Source: an uncultured Prevotellaceae bacterium (GTDB taxonomy: Bacteria > Bacteroidota > Bacteroidia > Bacteroidales > Muribaculaceae). From it: a stretch of 64,000 nucleotides of DNA. Below the pieces are notes generated by a model. That model was not told the origin of the DNA. It was given only the letters and a program-made list of their open reading frames with translations, and did not search any database. This document shows positions 25,532 through 33,597 of this stretch, one piece after another. Location of the stretch: contig ONIY01000006.1 in the NCBI GenBank assembly GCA_900318065.1, positions 45,352 to 109,351 of the forward strand. The letters are read 5' to 3'. How positions within the stretch are numbered: position 1 is the stretch's first letter; each line of letters starts with the position of its first letter. The position numbers and the translations under genes were made by a program.

Positions 25532-25622
25532 ACTATTCTACTGCTCTACTATTCTACTGCTCTACTATTTTACTGACAACTGATTACTGATAACTGACTA
25601 CTGATAACTGACAACTGACAAC
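25532..25622 (+). repeat. 8-bp array passing into a 7-bp array
   Basis: Octamers alternating CTATTCTA and CTGCTCTA (25532-25573) are followed directly by heptamers of the form CTGAnnA (CTGACAA, CTGATTA, CTGATAA, CTGACTA) up to the end of the minus-strand U32 gene. A short heptamer run, AGGTGAG/AGGGAAG/AGGTGAG, precedes it from 25508. Confidence 0.9.
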
Positions 25623-26875
25623 TACTCCACTGGTTTCCAGAGGAACAACTTATCGCTGGGGCGAATTTTCTCATCGGTCTTGATTGAGAAACGTTCGCCC
25701 TTCACTGTCTTCTCCACTGGCTTGAGGTCGACGCGAATCTCTTCTATCGTCATGGGCAGCGCGCCTGTGGTGGGGCCAGTGATGATGATCTCGTCGCCCA
25801 CGTGCAACTCGCCAGCCTCCATCTGGAACTCGGCCACGCCAATCTTGGAGAAGTAGCGTATTCCCTTGGCGGCATACACCTTGACGTGGGTGGCACTGGA
25901 GCCATACTTCGACGTCCACTCTCCCAGGCGCTGGCCCAGGTAGTATCCGTCCCAGAAGCCACGGTTGAACACACGCGCAAGCCTCTCGTTCCACTGCTCG
26001 ATGCGCTCCTGGCAGTAGGTGCCCTCGACAATGGCATTGAGCGCCTCGTTGTAACAGCTCACCACGGTGCGCACATATTCTGGCCCACGTGCCCTGCCCT
26101 CAATCTTGAACACCTTCACGCCGGCATCCACAAGTTTGTTGAGGAAATGGATGGTTTTCAAGTCCTTAGGCGACATAATGTATTTGTTCTCTATGGCAAG
26201 TTCGTCGCCCGTGTCGCGGTCGGTGACGATGTAGCTGCGGCGGCAAATCTGGCGGCACGCGCCGCGGTTGGCGCTCGTCGACGCCTCATGGAGACTCATG
26301 TAGCACTTGCCGCTCACCGCCATGCACAGGGCGCCGTGGCAAAACATCTCGAGCCTCACCGGCTCACCATGCGGGCCACGGATGTCGCTGGCAGTGATGT
26401 TCTCATGAATCCTCGCCACCTGGTCGAGGTTGAGCTCGCGGGCAAGGACCATCACGTCGGCCCACTGAGCGTAGTATTTCACCGCCTCACTGTTGCTCAC
26501 GTTCACCTGAGTGGAGATGTGCACCTCCACCCCGATACTGCGGGCGTAGAGTATCGTTGCCATGTCGCTGGCGATGATGGCGGTGAGATGGGCATCGCGC
26601 GCCGCGTCCACTATGCGGTGCATGTAGTCGATGTCCTCGTCATAGATGATAGTGTTGACGGTGAGGTAGGTCTTGATGCCACGCTCGGCGCACCACTGCG
26701 CTATCGTGTGCAGGTCGTCGATCGAGAAGTTCACACTCGACTTCGACCGCATGTTCAAGTTCTCAATGCCAAAGTAGATAGCATCGGCACCACCCTGATG
26801 CGCCGCCACCAGCGACTCCCACGACCCCACAGGAGCCATGAGCTCAAAATCGTCATTCTCCATTTTTAAATTCAT
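25622..26875 (-). CDS. Peptidase U32 family protein (TrhP/RlhA-like)
   Basis: A 417-residue protein of the U32 family. The family is named for collagenase activity, but its best-studied bacterial members act in tRNA (5-hydroxyuridine) or 23S rRNA hydroxylation. Visible are the N-terminal ELMAPVGSWESLVAAHQGGA strand-loop, VHISTQVNVSNSEA, the Cys-rich family signature (FCHGALCMAVSGKC, then NRGACRQICR) and FKIEGRARGPEYV. The cysteines fit an iron-sulfur cluster. The C-terminal beta domain (about 330-417) is typical of the longer members. Cytoplasmic; no signal peptide. Exact substrate uncertain. Confidence 0.88.
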   Translation of the reverse strand: MNLKMENDDFELMAPVGSWESLVAAHQGGADAIYFGIENLNMRSKSSVNFSIDDLHTIAQWCAERGIKTYLTVNTIIYDEDIDYMHRIVDAARDAHLTAIIASDMATILYARSIGVEVHISTQVNVSNSEAVKYYAQWADVMVLARELNLDQVARIHENITASDIRGPHGEPVRLEMFCHGALCMAVSGKCYMSLHEASTSANRGACRQICRRSYIVTDRDTGDELAIENKYIMSPKDLKTIHFLNKLVDAGVKVFKIEGRARGPEYVRTVVSCYNEALNAIVEGTYCQERIEQWNERLARVFNRGFWDGYYLGQRLGEWTSKYGSSATHVKVYAAKGIRYFSKIGVAEFQMEAGELHVGDEIIITGPTTGALPMTIEEIRVDLKPVEKTVKGERFSIKTDEKIRPSDKLFLWKPVE

Positions 26876-26944
26876 TTCAGCGACTGTTTATTGATTTATA
26901 GAAACTTGAAGTGGTTTAATCATCTAGCAACACAATCTCTTGCA

Positions 26945-27352
26945 TTATTCGTTTGAAAGTTTATTGTTTTCTTTCTTTTCTAGCATTTTATTAATCATTG
27001 AACGACGATAACCACTAATCATTTTGCCTATAGTAGAAGCATTTGATTTAAATTGATTAAATTCTTCTTGGCTTATATATCCAACTCTAAGTGCTATATC
27101 TAACTGACATATAACTTCGGCTAAAGAACCCAAGGCAATCTCATTAAAATGTATTTTTTCTTTTTCAGAGAACCTACTGGAGCCCTCGGCTATATTAGAA
27201 GGTACAGATATTGCCGCTCTTCTTATCTGAGAAGTCAACGAAAATCTCTCTCTTTCAGGGAAACGATTAAGCAATTTATAAATATCGGTCACAAAGTCCA
27301 TAGAGAACTGCCACATATCTAATTGCTCATGAGAGAAAAGCGCAAAATCCAT
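26945..27352 (-). CDS. Four-helix-bundle protein (S23/IVP family)
   Basis: A 135-residue protein of the family first found in intervening sequences of 23S rRNA genes and frequent as free-standing genes in Bacteroidetes. Diagnostic text: FSLTSQIRRAAISVPSNIAE, GSSRFSEKEKIHFNEIALGS, ICQLDIALRVGYIS. The fold is related to the DGR accessory protein Avd, but this gene is about 20 kb from the DGR in chromosomal DNA, so it is not assigned to it. Function unknown; probably nucleic-acid binding. Confidence 0.9.
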   Translation of the reverse strand: MDFALFSHEQLDMWQFSMDFVTDIYKLLNRFPERERFSLTSQIRRAAISVPSNIAEGSSRFSEKEKIHFNEIALGSLAEVICQLDIALRVGYISQEEFNQFKSNASTIGKMISGYRRSMINKMLEKKENNKLSNE

Positions 27353-27458
27353 AAAACCAATATTAATATATTAATTTGAAATTCTAAATACTAATATTCC
27401 ATCAACTTGCTATAAACCAACCCGCCTTTAATTGTTGCGTTGCATTTATGCTCACATC

Positions 27459-27615
27459 TGTCTTCCATAAACCATAAACCAATACCAGTGTTCTGTTATC
27501 AGTTTTCAGTTTTCAGTTTTCAGTAAAATAGTTGAGCAGTTCTCAGTTTAGTGATTGTAGTGCCTTTAATTTCGCACTTGTCTTCCATAAACCATAAACT
27601 ATCAACCATAAACCA
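27459..27615 (-). repeat. Composite repeat: GTTTATn array, GGAAGACA core, ACTGAnn array
   Basis: Read on the minus strand: heptamers of GTTTATn, then GGAAGACA, a core that includes GGCACTACAATCACTAAACT, then heptamers ACTGAAA/ACTGATA. The same order and core recur on the plus strand at about 52980-53104. A second GTTTATn-GGAAGACA piece lies at 27459-27481. Confidence 0.85.
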
Positions 27616-27621
27616 AACCGC

Positions 27622-28749
27622 CTACTGCGCCTCCTTCACCAGGAAGATCTCGGTGGGGAAGTGGTCGCTGTAGCCGTTGAGGAACACGCCGGCGCTGTAG
27701 GTGCGCAGGGGGTAGCCCTTGCGGTCGCCTTCTTGTGTCTTGAGGAAGTCGCGGTTCAGGGCTTCGGCTCTCACGAAGGTGAGCTGTGGCTTGTCCTTGC
27801 TTTTGCGGTACTTAGTGAAATAGCTGTTGCACATGATTTGGTCAAAGAGGTTCCACTGTCCCTTGTAGGCGAGCGTGCCCACACCCTTGGCAAGGATGTT
27901 CCAGAAGGGGTTGAACATGTCGCCGGGAGCGGTCACCTCCTCAATGTTGCGCTTTCCGCCCACCGACTCGGCACAAGCCTTGTCCATGGGGTCGTCGTTA
28001 AGGTCGCCCATGAAGATGATGCCTATGTTCTCGCCGTGAACGTTCACCAGCGAGTCGATGGTGCGGCGGCACATGTAGCCCGCAGCCTCACGCTTGGGGC
28101 TCGACGCCTCTTGTCCGCCCAGGCGCGAGGGCCAGTGGTTGACCATCACCGCCACGGTGTCGCCGGCAAGGATGCCCACCACGCAAATCTGGTCGCGGGT
28201 GCGGAAGTTGTCGTTCCATTCATAGTCCAGCACGCGGGCAGGGTCGGCGGCTGCGGCAGCACGCGCAAAGTCCTCCTCGCTAAGGCGCTGGTTGGTAACG
28301 TTGAGCACGCGGAAGTAGCGCGGGTTGTACATCACACCCACGTCCACACCACGACGGTCGGGACTCTCGTGATAATCGGCTACCTGCAGGCGCCAGTCTT
28401 TAATCAATGGGTCGCGCGCAATATCTTTAAGCACTGTCTCATTCTCTATCTCGCTCACGCCTATGATGGCAGGGCCATAGGGGGTGTTAGGGGTCTTCAT
28501 CTGCGAGAAGGCATAGGCCATGTTGTGAACCTTTGACCAATACTTGCGGCCATCCCACTGGCGGGCACCACTGGGCGAGAACTCCAGGTCGTAGGTGCCA
28601 TTGCTGTTGATGGTGTCGAAGAGATTCTCAAGGTTGTAGAACATAACGCCATACATGTTGTAGCGCTTCTCCTGCTGCACGTCTTGCTGTGCGTTTATTG
28701 CTGGTATCAAAACCATTGCCGCAACGGCGGCCAGTAACAACTTCTTCAT
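27622..28749 (-). CDS. Secreted endonuclease/exonuclease/phosphatase-family protein
   Basis: The start is placed at the ATG at 28749, which begins a good signal peptide (MKKLLLAAVAAMVLIPAINA); an upstream in-frame Met gives a worse N-terminus. The mature part follows the EEP fold: MFYNLENLFDT (metal-binding Asn/Glu), GVSEIENE (catalytic Glu), RGVDVGVMYNP, VNHWPSR, FMGDLNDDP (Asp/Asn pair) and a C-terminal YSDHFP (catalytic His). Members hydrolyse phosphodiesters in DNA, RNA or lipids. A periplasmic or secreted nuclease is likely, since two other secreted nucleases lie within 7 kb. Confidence 0.88.
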   Translation of the reverse strand: MKKLLLAAVAAMVLIPAINAQQDVQQEKRYNMYGVMFYNLENLFDTINSNGTYDLEFSPSGARQWDGRKYWSKVHNMAYAFSQMKTPNTPYGPAIIGVSEIENETVLKDIARDPLIKDWRLQVADYHESPDRRGVDVGVMYNPRYFRVLNVTNQRLSEEDFARAAAAADPARVLDYEWNDNFRTRDQICVVGILAGDTVAVMVNHWPSRLGGQEASSPKREAAGYMCRRTIDSLVNVHGENIGIIFMGDLNDDPMDKACAESVGGKRNIEEVTAPGDMFNPFWNILAKGVGTLAYKGQWNLFDQIMCNSYFTKYRKSKDKPQLTFVRAEALNRDFLKTQEGDRKGYPLRTYSAGVFLNGYSDHFPTEIFLVKEAQ

Positions 28750-28890
28750 AGTGATAATTATGTTTTGAGAGTGAATATTCAATTATTTTTCAAATTTACT
28801 ACTTTTTCTTGACATGACAGTCCTTTTACCACAAAAAAGTGAAAAAAAAGCAATGTGGGAACAATCACGAGCGATACCGCCGCACAAAAC

Positions 28891-28914
28891 GTAGGGACAA
28901 GGCGTGCCTTGTCC
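28891..28914 (+). repeat. REP hairpin downstream of the RAYT gene
   Basis: GTAG followed by GGACAAGGC and its complement GCCTTGTCC around GT: a 9-bp perfect hairpin with the 5' GTAG foot that defines REP elements recognised by REP-associated tyrosine transposases. It lies 65 bases from the transposase stop. Confidence 0.85.
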
Positions 28915-28978
28915 GCCACGAGCGACGGTGGCATATTATTATGCCTTTTCCGATTTATACAACAATGTCCTAGTTCTT

Positions 28979-29506
28979 TCACCCATTAAAACAATCAATA
29001 TCCCAATTCTCAACATTATTGTCAATATAATTCGAGATAAGATTGTAATCAGCACTCCATCTAATTATATGATCATGAAATCGCCTTTGCCAAGAGAATG
29101 TAATTCCATGGTTATTAGCAATTCTTGTGATGTGCGATTTCAAACCACCCACTACCGTCGACAACCAACTCTTTGACAGGTGAGCTTTCTCTAATGTAGA
29201 TGTGGCTTTTGCTACCTCAGGCATTGACTTTAGAGACTTTGGCAACAGGTCTTCTTCAATATAGATTATAGCATGAAAATGGTTAGGCATGACAACATGA
29301 TTGAGCAATGTTGCATACCTGTAATGCTGGTGTATGTTTTTTAATTCGTCATTAAGACACTTCCCAAGAGCGCTAAGACTAATAGCACCATTGGTTATTG
29401 AGCCAAAATAATTTTGCCGGTTGTGTGTTACCACAGTGACAAAATAAGTGCCACCAGCATAATCATACCATTCGGCTCGTGGAGATTTTCGCTTAGGAAG
29501 TTCCAT
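28979..29506 (-). CDS. REP-associated tyrosine transposase (RAYT, Y1 family)
   Basis: A 175-residue HUH endonuclease-like protein related to IS200/IS605 TnpA. N-terminal motif GTYFVTVVTHNR; metal-binding His pair in MPNHFHAIIYI; a later HDHIIR segment; and the candidate nucleophilic Tyr in NLISNYIDNN. RAYTs are single-copy, non-IS genes that cut GTAG-footed REP hairpins and are thought to spread them. Here the gene is flanked by such hairpins: one 65 bases downstream and a REPIN 72 bases upstream. A further REP and REPIN lie at 35475-35592. Motifs look intact. Confidence 0.92.
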   Translation of the reverse strand: MELPKRKSPRAEWYDYAGGTYFVTVVTHNRQNYFGSITNGAISLSALGKCLNDELKNIHQHYRYATLLNHVVMPNHFHAIIYIEEDLLPKSLKSMPEVAKATSTLEKAHLSKSWLSTVVGGLKSHITRIANNHGITFSWQRRFHDHIIRWSADYNLISNYIDNNVENWDIDCFNG

Positions 29507-29577
29507 AAATAACAGTTTTGATATAATGGCGCATTACATAGTAGCGAGGCAGTTGAAAATGTTGAAATTGCGTCAAC

Positions 29578-29658
29578 GTAGGGACTACGCATGCGTTGTC
29601 CGAAAACACTGATTAACAAGCATCTGTCTCTAGCGGACAAGGCACGCCTTGTCCCTAC
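29578..29658 (-). repeat. 81-bp REPIN (two inverted REPs with spacer)
   Basis: Two GTAG-footed hairpins face each other: 29578-29601 (one mismatch in the stem) and, inverted, 29635-29658 (perfect). The 33-base spacer includes GTTAATCAG. On the minus strand it is 71/81 identical to the REPIN at 35512-35592. Its right edge touches the stop codon of the secreted nuclease gene (29658-29660). Confidence 0.92.
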
Positions 29659-31466
29659 TAGTTGCCGATGTTCCAGAAACTCGTATCAACGGCCGATTCA
29701 ACCGCATTTTCTATGTCATCGGGCAAATTGCAGAAGAAGTCAATACCCGTTCGCCGATCGATGGTTATCACACAACTTGATATGCTCGTGTTAGATTGGG
29801 CATCATTGGTATGATTTGTCCAGAATGCAAGCGCTTTATAGGTGTTACCTGTCCTTGCCAGAAGAGCCATATAGAAATACTTAGGAACAGGCAATCTATC
29901 ATTACACTTTTGAGTATAGACACCAGCGCTTGTCGAACCATTAATGGTTACATCGGCAATTGTTGCAGCTTTCACAACATACAAAGTGTCACAAATAATA
30001 CTATATTGCTGGTTTGCAACAACACAACCTCCCCACTTTTGCACCTGTTCCTCAAGCCTATTCCAAATCCCACCATTATGGCTTTGCCATTGTGGTTGCA
30101 TATTGCTCAGGAAAAATGTCTGTTTGTTCTGTTCTTCTGAGCACAATCTGTCTGAGCTAGCACACAAGTGTCCTCGTGAATAACCGCTACCACTATAATC
30201 ACCGAGTGTTGAACGAGTCGCTTCGGGCAATTCAGTATCTACCTTAAAGTCATCTTTTCGAGTTGTATTTTTATCATTATTACCTTCATGGAATGTATAG
30301 CAAGTCCAGCGATTTGCTATCTTACTGTTGCTCCACTCGAGCGAGAATGTCACTCCATAGTTGTTAGTGCTCTTGACAACCCAAGTGTTGTTGTCGGTCT
30401 CGTTAATACGTGGCCATTCCAGTCCCCACATCTTTTTGCCTGCAACATAATGGCCCGATAGTGAGTTGCGGTTCACATTGTTATCGGTGATGGGACCGTC
30501 GGTATAAGTGAAAGTAACGGTTGTCACTGCACTGCTATCGCCGTCCTTGATAGCAATGGCCTTGATGGTTGTGGTAGCACTCACAGTGATGGGACCGTCA
30601 TACAACGTACCATTGCTAGTGCTTGGAGTAGTGCCATCTGTAGTGTAGTAGATTGCTGCGCCCTCCGTATCACTATGGATAGTAACCTGAGTGGCAGCGT
30701 TTATCAAACCGCCGTTTGGCGAGAACACTGGAGCACTAACGGTGGTTACTGGCACACTGCCATCATCCTCCATATAGAGTTGCACATTATATGTATCATC
30801 TTGATTTTCTGATTGATAAGCACGGAAATTAGTTGTGCTATAATATCTTATGTATCGTTTATTGCTGTCAAGACCTCCATAAATTCTGGCATTACCATCA
30901 TTAAACGAAATATTCCAAGTTCCAGCATCAGTACTCGAGGCTAAAGTTGTTCCACTTGAACTAGTGGTGAGATAATTATTCCCTTCTTGGAAAGTCCATG
31001 ATCCAGTACTGCCTCCCAACGTGAATACATCCACATTGCTATCATCTGCAAGTATAGTGCTATTATTGGAAATGGTTATAGTTTCCTTGCTTATAGTGCT
31101 AGCCATTGCCACACTAGCCTCCTCATACACAATAATATACCTCTTTCCTGCTTCGAGTTTACTGATGTCATTAATTCTCCTAAATACGGTACCATTTACT
31201 GGCTCAGTGCAGATCATAGTTTCAATCTGTGAATAGAGGTAGTCTACACTCTTTTTTAAGCCGGTGGGATAGATTTTCACACCTATCGCGCCGGTTTCTT
31301 CAAACTTTCCTCCCACGAAGCGCACGCTGTCCATCTGTGCTGCGGAGTAGGTCACTGTCTCACCGTTTTTCAAGGTGATGATGATGTTCACTGGATGGGT
31401 GTCGGTTGCCAGTGCGGTGATTGCTGTCATCAAAGCCACGAGGGCTGCAAATAAAGTCTTCTTCAT
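29658..31466 (-). CDS. Secreted DNA/RNA non-specific endonuclease
   Basis: A 602-residue exported protein: signal peptide (MKKTLFAALVALMTAITALA); a region with IIITLKNGETVTYSAAQMDS, as in many Bacteroidales surface proteins; a middle beta domain; a chitobiase-C-terminal-like module (YYTTDGTTPSTSNGTLYDGP, about 270-330); and a C-terminal NUC1-type nuclease with SRGHLCASSDRLCSEEQNKQ (catalytic His) and LSNMQPQWQSHNGGIWNRLE. The C-terminal end matches the plus-strand paralogue at 33598-35433 (RTGIDFFCNLPDDIE). Likely extracellular nucleic-acid scavenging. The REPIN abuts its stop. Confidence 0.9.
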   Translation of the reverse strand: MKKTLFAALVALMTAITALATDTHPVNIIITLKNGETVTYSAAQMDSVRFVGGKFEETGAIGVKIYPTGLKKSVDYLYSQIETMICTEPVNGTVFRRINDISKLEAGKRYIIVYEEASVAMASTISKETITISNNSTILADDSNVDVFTLGGSTGSWTFQEGNNYLTTSSSGTTLASSTDAGTWNISFNDGNARIYGGLDSNKRYIRYYSTTNFRAYQSENQDDTYNVQLYMEDDGSVPVTTVSAPVFSPNGGLINAATQVTIHSDTEGAAIYYTTDGTTPSTSNGTLYDGPITVSATTTIKAIAIKDGDSSAVTTVTFTYTDGPITDNNVNRNSLSGHYVAGKKMWGLEWPRINETDNNTWVVKSTNNYGVTFSLEWSNSKIANRWTCYTFHEGNNDKNTTRKDDFKVDTELPEATRSTLGDYSGSGYSRGHLCASSDRLCSEEQNKQTFFLSNMQPQWQSHNGGIWNRLEEQVQKWGGCVVANQQYSIICDTLYVVKAATIADVTINGSTSAGVYTQKCNDRLPVPKYFYMALLARTGNTYKALAFWTNHTNDAQSNTSISSCVITIDRRTGIDFFCNLPDDIENAVESAVDTSFWNIGN

Positions 31467-31484
31467 TGTCCTGTCCTCCGTGCT

Positions 31485-33365
31485 TTAGAATTTCACAATC
31501 TTCTTACCGTTCACAATATATATACCTGGCGGCAGCTCACTCAGCGGTCGCGTCATGCGCACTCCCATGATGTTGTAGATAACCGCCTCGCGAGGTGCCA
31601 CATTGTCGATGCTCATCTCGCTTATTGCCGTCACAATGCCATTGCCTGGCACGTCAAATTTCACGCCAGCGCCAGCAGGCAGGGTGACATAGGCCTCGGT
31701 GCCGTCGATTGCAGTGCTTGCGGCAACCGATGTCCAACTCACTGTGTTACCATCGAGGATGGCAGTCGACTCATCCTTAGGCAAAACCTGAGGCGAATAG
31801 GTGCCCACCAGCGTGTAGTCGCCCACATAGGCAGGCTGCTCATCGGCCATCAGGTTGATGCCCGCAGTGTTCTGCTGGGCAAGCGAATACTTCACGCTGC
31901 CTGCCGCTGCATTGCTCAGCGTGACGCCACCAAGGGTCATCTCCGTCAGAGCAGAAGAAGGCTTCACAAGATAGGGCGTGCCGGGCTGCAGTGTGTGGTA
32001 ATATCTCTTCTCAAAGTGCATCACGCCACCCATGATTGGCACTTGGCTGCCATTGTAGTTATAGGTCCCCACTTGTCCAAGCGAAACGCCCTTATACTCA
32101 AACACTTCGCCTTCAAAGTCATCAAACTCGAAAGGCACAGTGAGCAAGTAGTAGTTGCTATTACTCATAGCGCGCTTGAACCGCACTTGAGTATTGCTGA
32201 TGGACTTAGTGGGAGACACAAAGTTCTCCTGAGCATCCACCACATGGGTGATGGGATATTCGTCCTTATCGTCCACGGGATAGAGCTTGCCGCTGGCAGC
32301 AATGCCATGGATGTCGACAAGAGCACCGTCATAGAGTTGGTCACTATAGTTGTCAAGATTAAATTTGTTCGTCACATCCACGTCGCCCACTCTCACGTTG
32401 CTCACAGTCACCCAGTCGCCAAGGTGGCTGCCAGTGTCGTCGGCATCTATCTCCACTCTCACGTTGCTCACAGTCACCCAGTCGCCCAGGTGGTCACTAA
32501 TCGCATCGCTGGCGATTTCCACTGGCTCGGTTTCATTCTCTGTCACGCGGTCGGCAATCACCAAGAAAGCGGTGTTGGTATAATCCTCAACTGGCTCAAA
32601 CTGTGGTATTCCGTCGCTGCCCACGGTGTATTTACCTGTAATCCAGCCTGCAAGATGCTGGTTGTAGGTCATGGGGCGGTTTGGCGAAATACCCGTCATG
32701 CGCATCGCACCAGTGTTGTCGCGCACATAGGCATCAACAGCACTGCCGATTTCCTCAACGTGAGTAACACGTGCATTATACCCATCGGGCAGATAAAGTT
32801 CTACCATGTCACCACTAGTTAAACTGCTAAGCGCTCCAATGCCAGTGATTTTGTGAATAACTACTGGAGGGGCGGTTGTATAAGTGACTGTAACCGATTT
32901 AATATACATTCCACCTCCACCATCTCCGTTTGTCATTGTTATTACAATAGCACCAGAAGCACTGCCTTCGAAGGTAACATTGCCTCCAAGGTTGTTACTC
33001 CAAGATGGAACATTCTGGTTTTGAGCACCAAAAACATTCTCACCTACAGTAACACTAACAGTAGCTTTGCCTTGGCGAGCAGCACAATCGAAAACCACAC
33101 TTGTTATCGTTCCTGGGATTCCACTAGTAGATAAAGTAACCGAAGTTGATGGATTACTATTCGTTCCAACTTGAACGTATCCTGTTTGGTAAGTGTTTTG
33201 ATTGACTACACCACCATTAACAGTTCCACTCCATGTTTCTCTGCCAGAACCTGTCCAACTAAAAGAGTTACTTGTAATCTTACTTGCAGTTACAGTAGTT
33301 GTTTCCGCCCAGCCAATTTCGAATAACAGATTGAGCAACATTAAAAAAGTGAGTAATTTTTTCAT
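31485..33365 (-). CDS. Secreted multi-domain beta protein with T9SS-like C-terminal tail
   Basis: A 626-residue exported protein (signal MKKLLTFLMLLNLLFEIGWA). Domains seen: an N-terminal jelly-roll-like beta domain (about 20-165), an OB-fold-like region resembling YgdI/DUF6359-type modules (about 175-370), then beta-sandwich repeats. The end is AVIYNIMGVRMTRPLSELPP followed by GIYIVNGKKIVKF, which resembles a type A type IX secretion sorting tail. Residues about 290-335 contain a 22-residue tandem duplication (HLGDWVTVSNVRV twice). It starts 18 bases downstream of nothing coding and ends 18 bases before the nuclease gene, so the two are probably one operon. Function not known. Confidence 0.7.
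   Translation of the reverse strand: MKKLLTFLMLLNLLFEIGWAETTTVTASKITSNSFSWTGSGRETWSGTVNGGVVNQNTYQTGYVQVGTNSNPSTSVTLSTSGIPGTITSVVFDCAARQGKATVSVTVGENVFGAQNQNVPSWSNNLGGNVTFEGSASGAIVITMTNGDGGGGMYIKSVTVTYTTAPPVVIHKITGIGALSSLTSGDMVELYLPDGYNARVTHVEEIGSAVDAYVRDNTGAMRMTGISPNRPMTYNQHLAGWITGKYTVGSDGIPQFEPVEDYTNTAFLVIADRVTENETEPVEIASDAISDHLGDWVTVSNVRVEIDADDTGSHLGDWVTVSNVRVGDVDVTNKFNLDNYSDQLYDGALVDIHGIAASGKLYPVDDKDEYPITHVVDAQENFVSPTKSISNTQVRFKRAMSNSNYYLLTVPFEFDDFEGEVFEYKGVSLGQVGTYNYNGSQVPIMGGVMHFEKRYYHTLQPGTPYLVKPSSALTEMTLGGVTLSNAAAGSVKYSLAQQNTAGINLMADEQPAYVGDYTLVGTYSPQVLPKDESTAILDGNTVSWTSVAASTAIDGTEAYVTLPAGAGVKFDVPGNGIVTAISEMSIDNVAPREAVIYNIMGVRMTRPLSELPPGIYIVNGKKIVKF
32388..32493 (-). repeat. In-frame 66-bp tandem duplication inside a coding region
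   Basis: Forty bases at 32388-32427 recur at 32454-32493 with one mismatch, a period of 66 bases or 22 codons. It adds one extra HLGDWVTVSNVRV strand pair to the protein. The near-identity implies a recent event. Confidence 0.9.
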
Positions 33366-33510
33366 ATATATATTATTACTTTGTTTTTTCTATAAATCAT
33401 GCAAAGTTAACGAAAAACCATGAATAATAGGACATTTTGACCGCGATTTTCTACCAAACGCAATTAATTAAAGATGAAAACCACACCACAATGAAGTTTG
33501 CAACCCCAAA

Positions 33511-33542
33511 TTTGGTCATCTTGAGAAAAATTAGTAACTTGC
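33511..33542 (+). promoter_or_regulatory. Probable promoter of the second secreted nuclease
   Basis: TTTG at 33511-33514, a 20-base spacer and TAACTTGC from 33535: one base short of the TAnnTTTG consensus. The start codon is 56 bases downstream. Confidence 0.5.
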
Positions 33543-33597
33543 ACAACTTTTATTATCCCTCTTGACAACAAAACATTAACAATAAACTCATTAGACT

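Noticed and set aside
26945-27352. Four-helix-bundle gene as the missing DGR accessory protein Avd
   Set aside because: The fold is related, but the gene is the free-standing chromosomal S23/IVP type, about 19 kb away, on the opposite strand and outside the mobile DNA.
28779-28982. 67-residue minus-strand frame beside the RAYT gene
   Set aside because: It crosses the REP hairpin and promoter-like AT-rich DNA; no supporting features.
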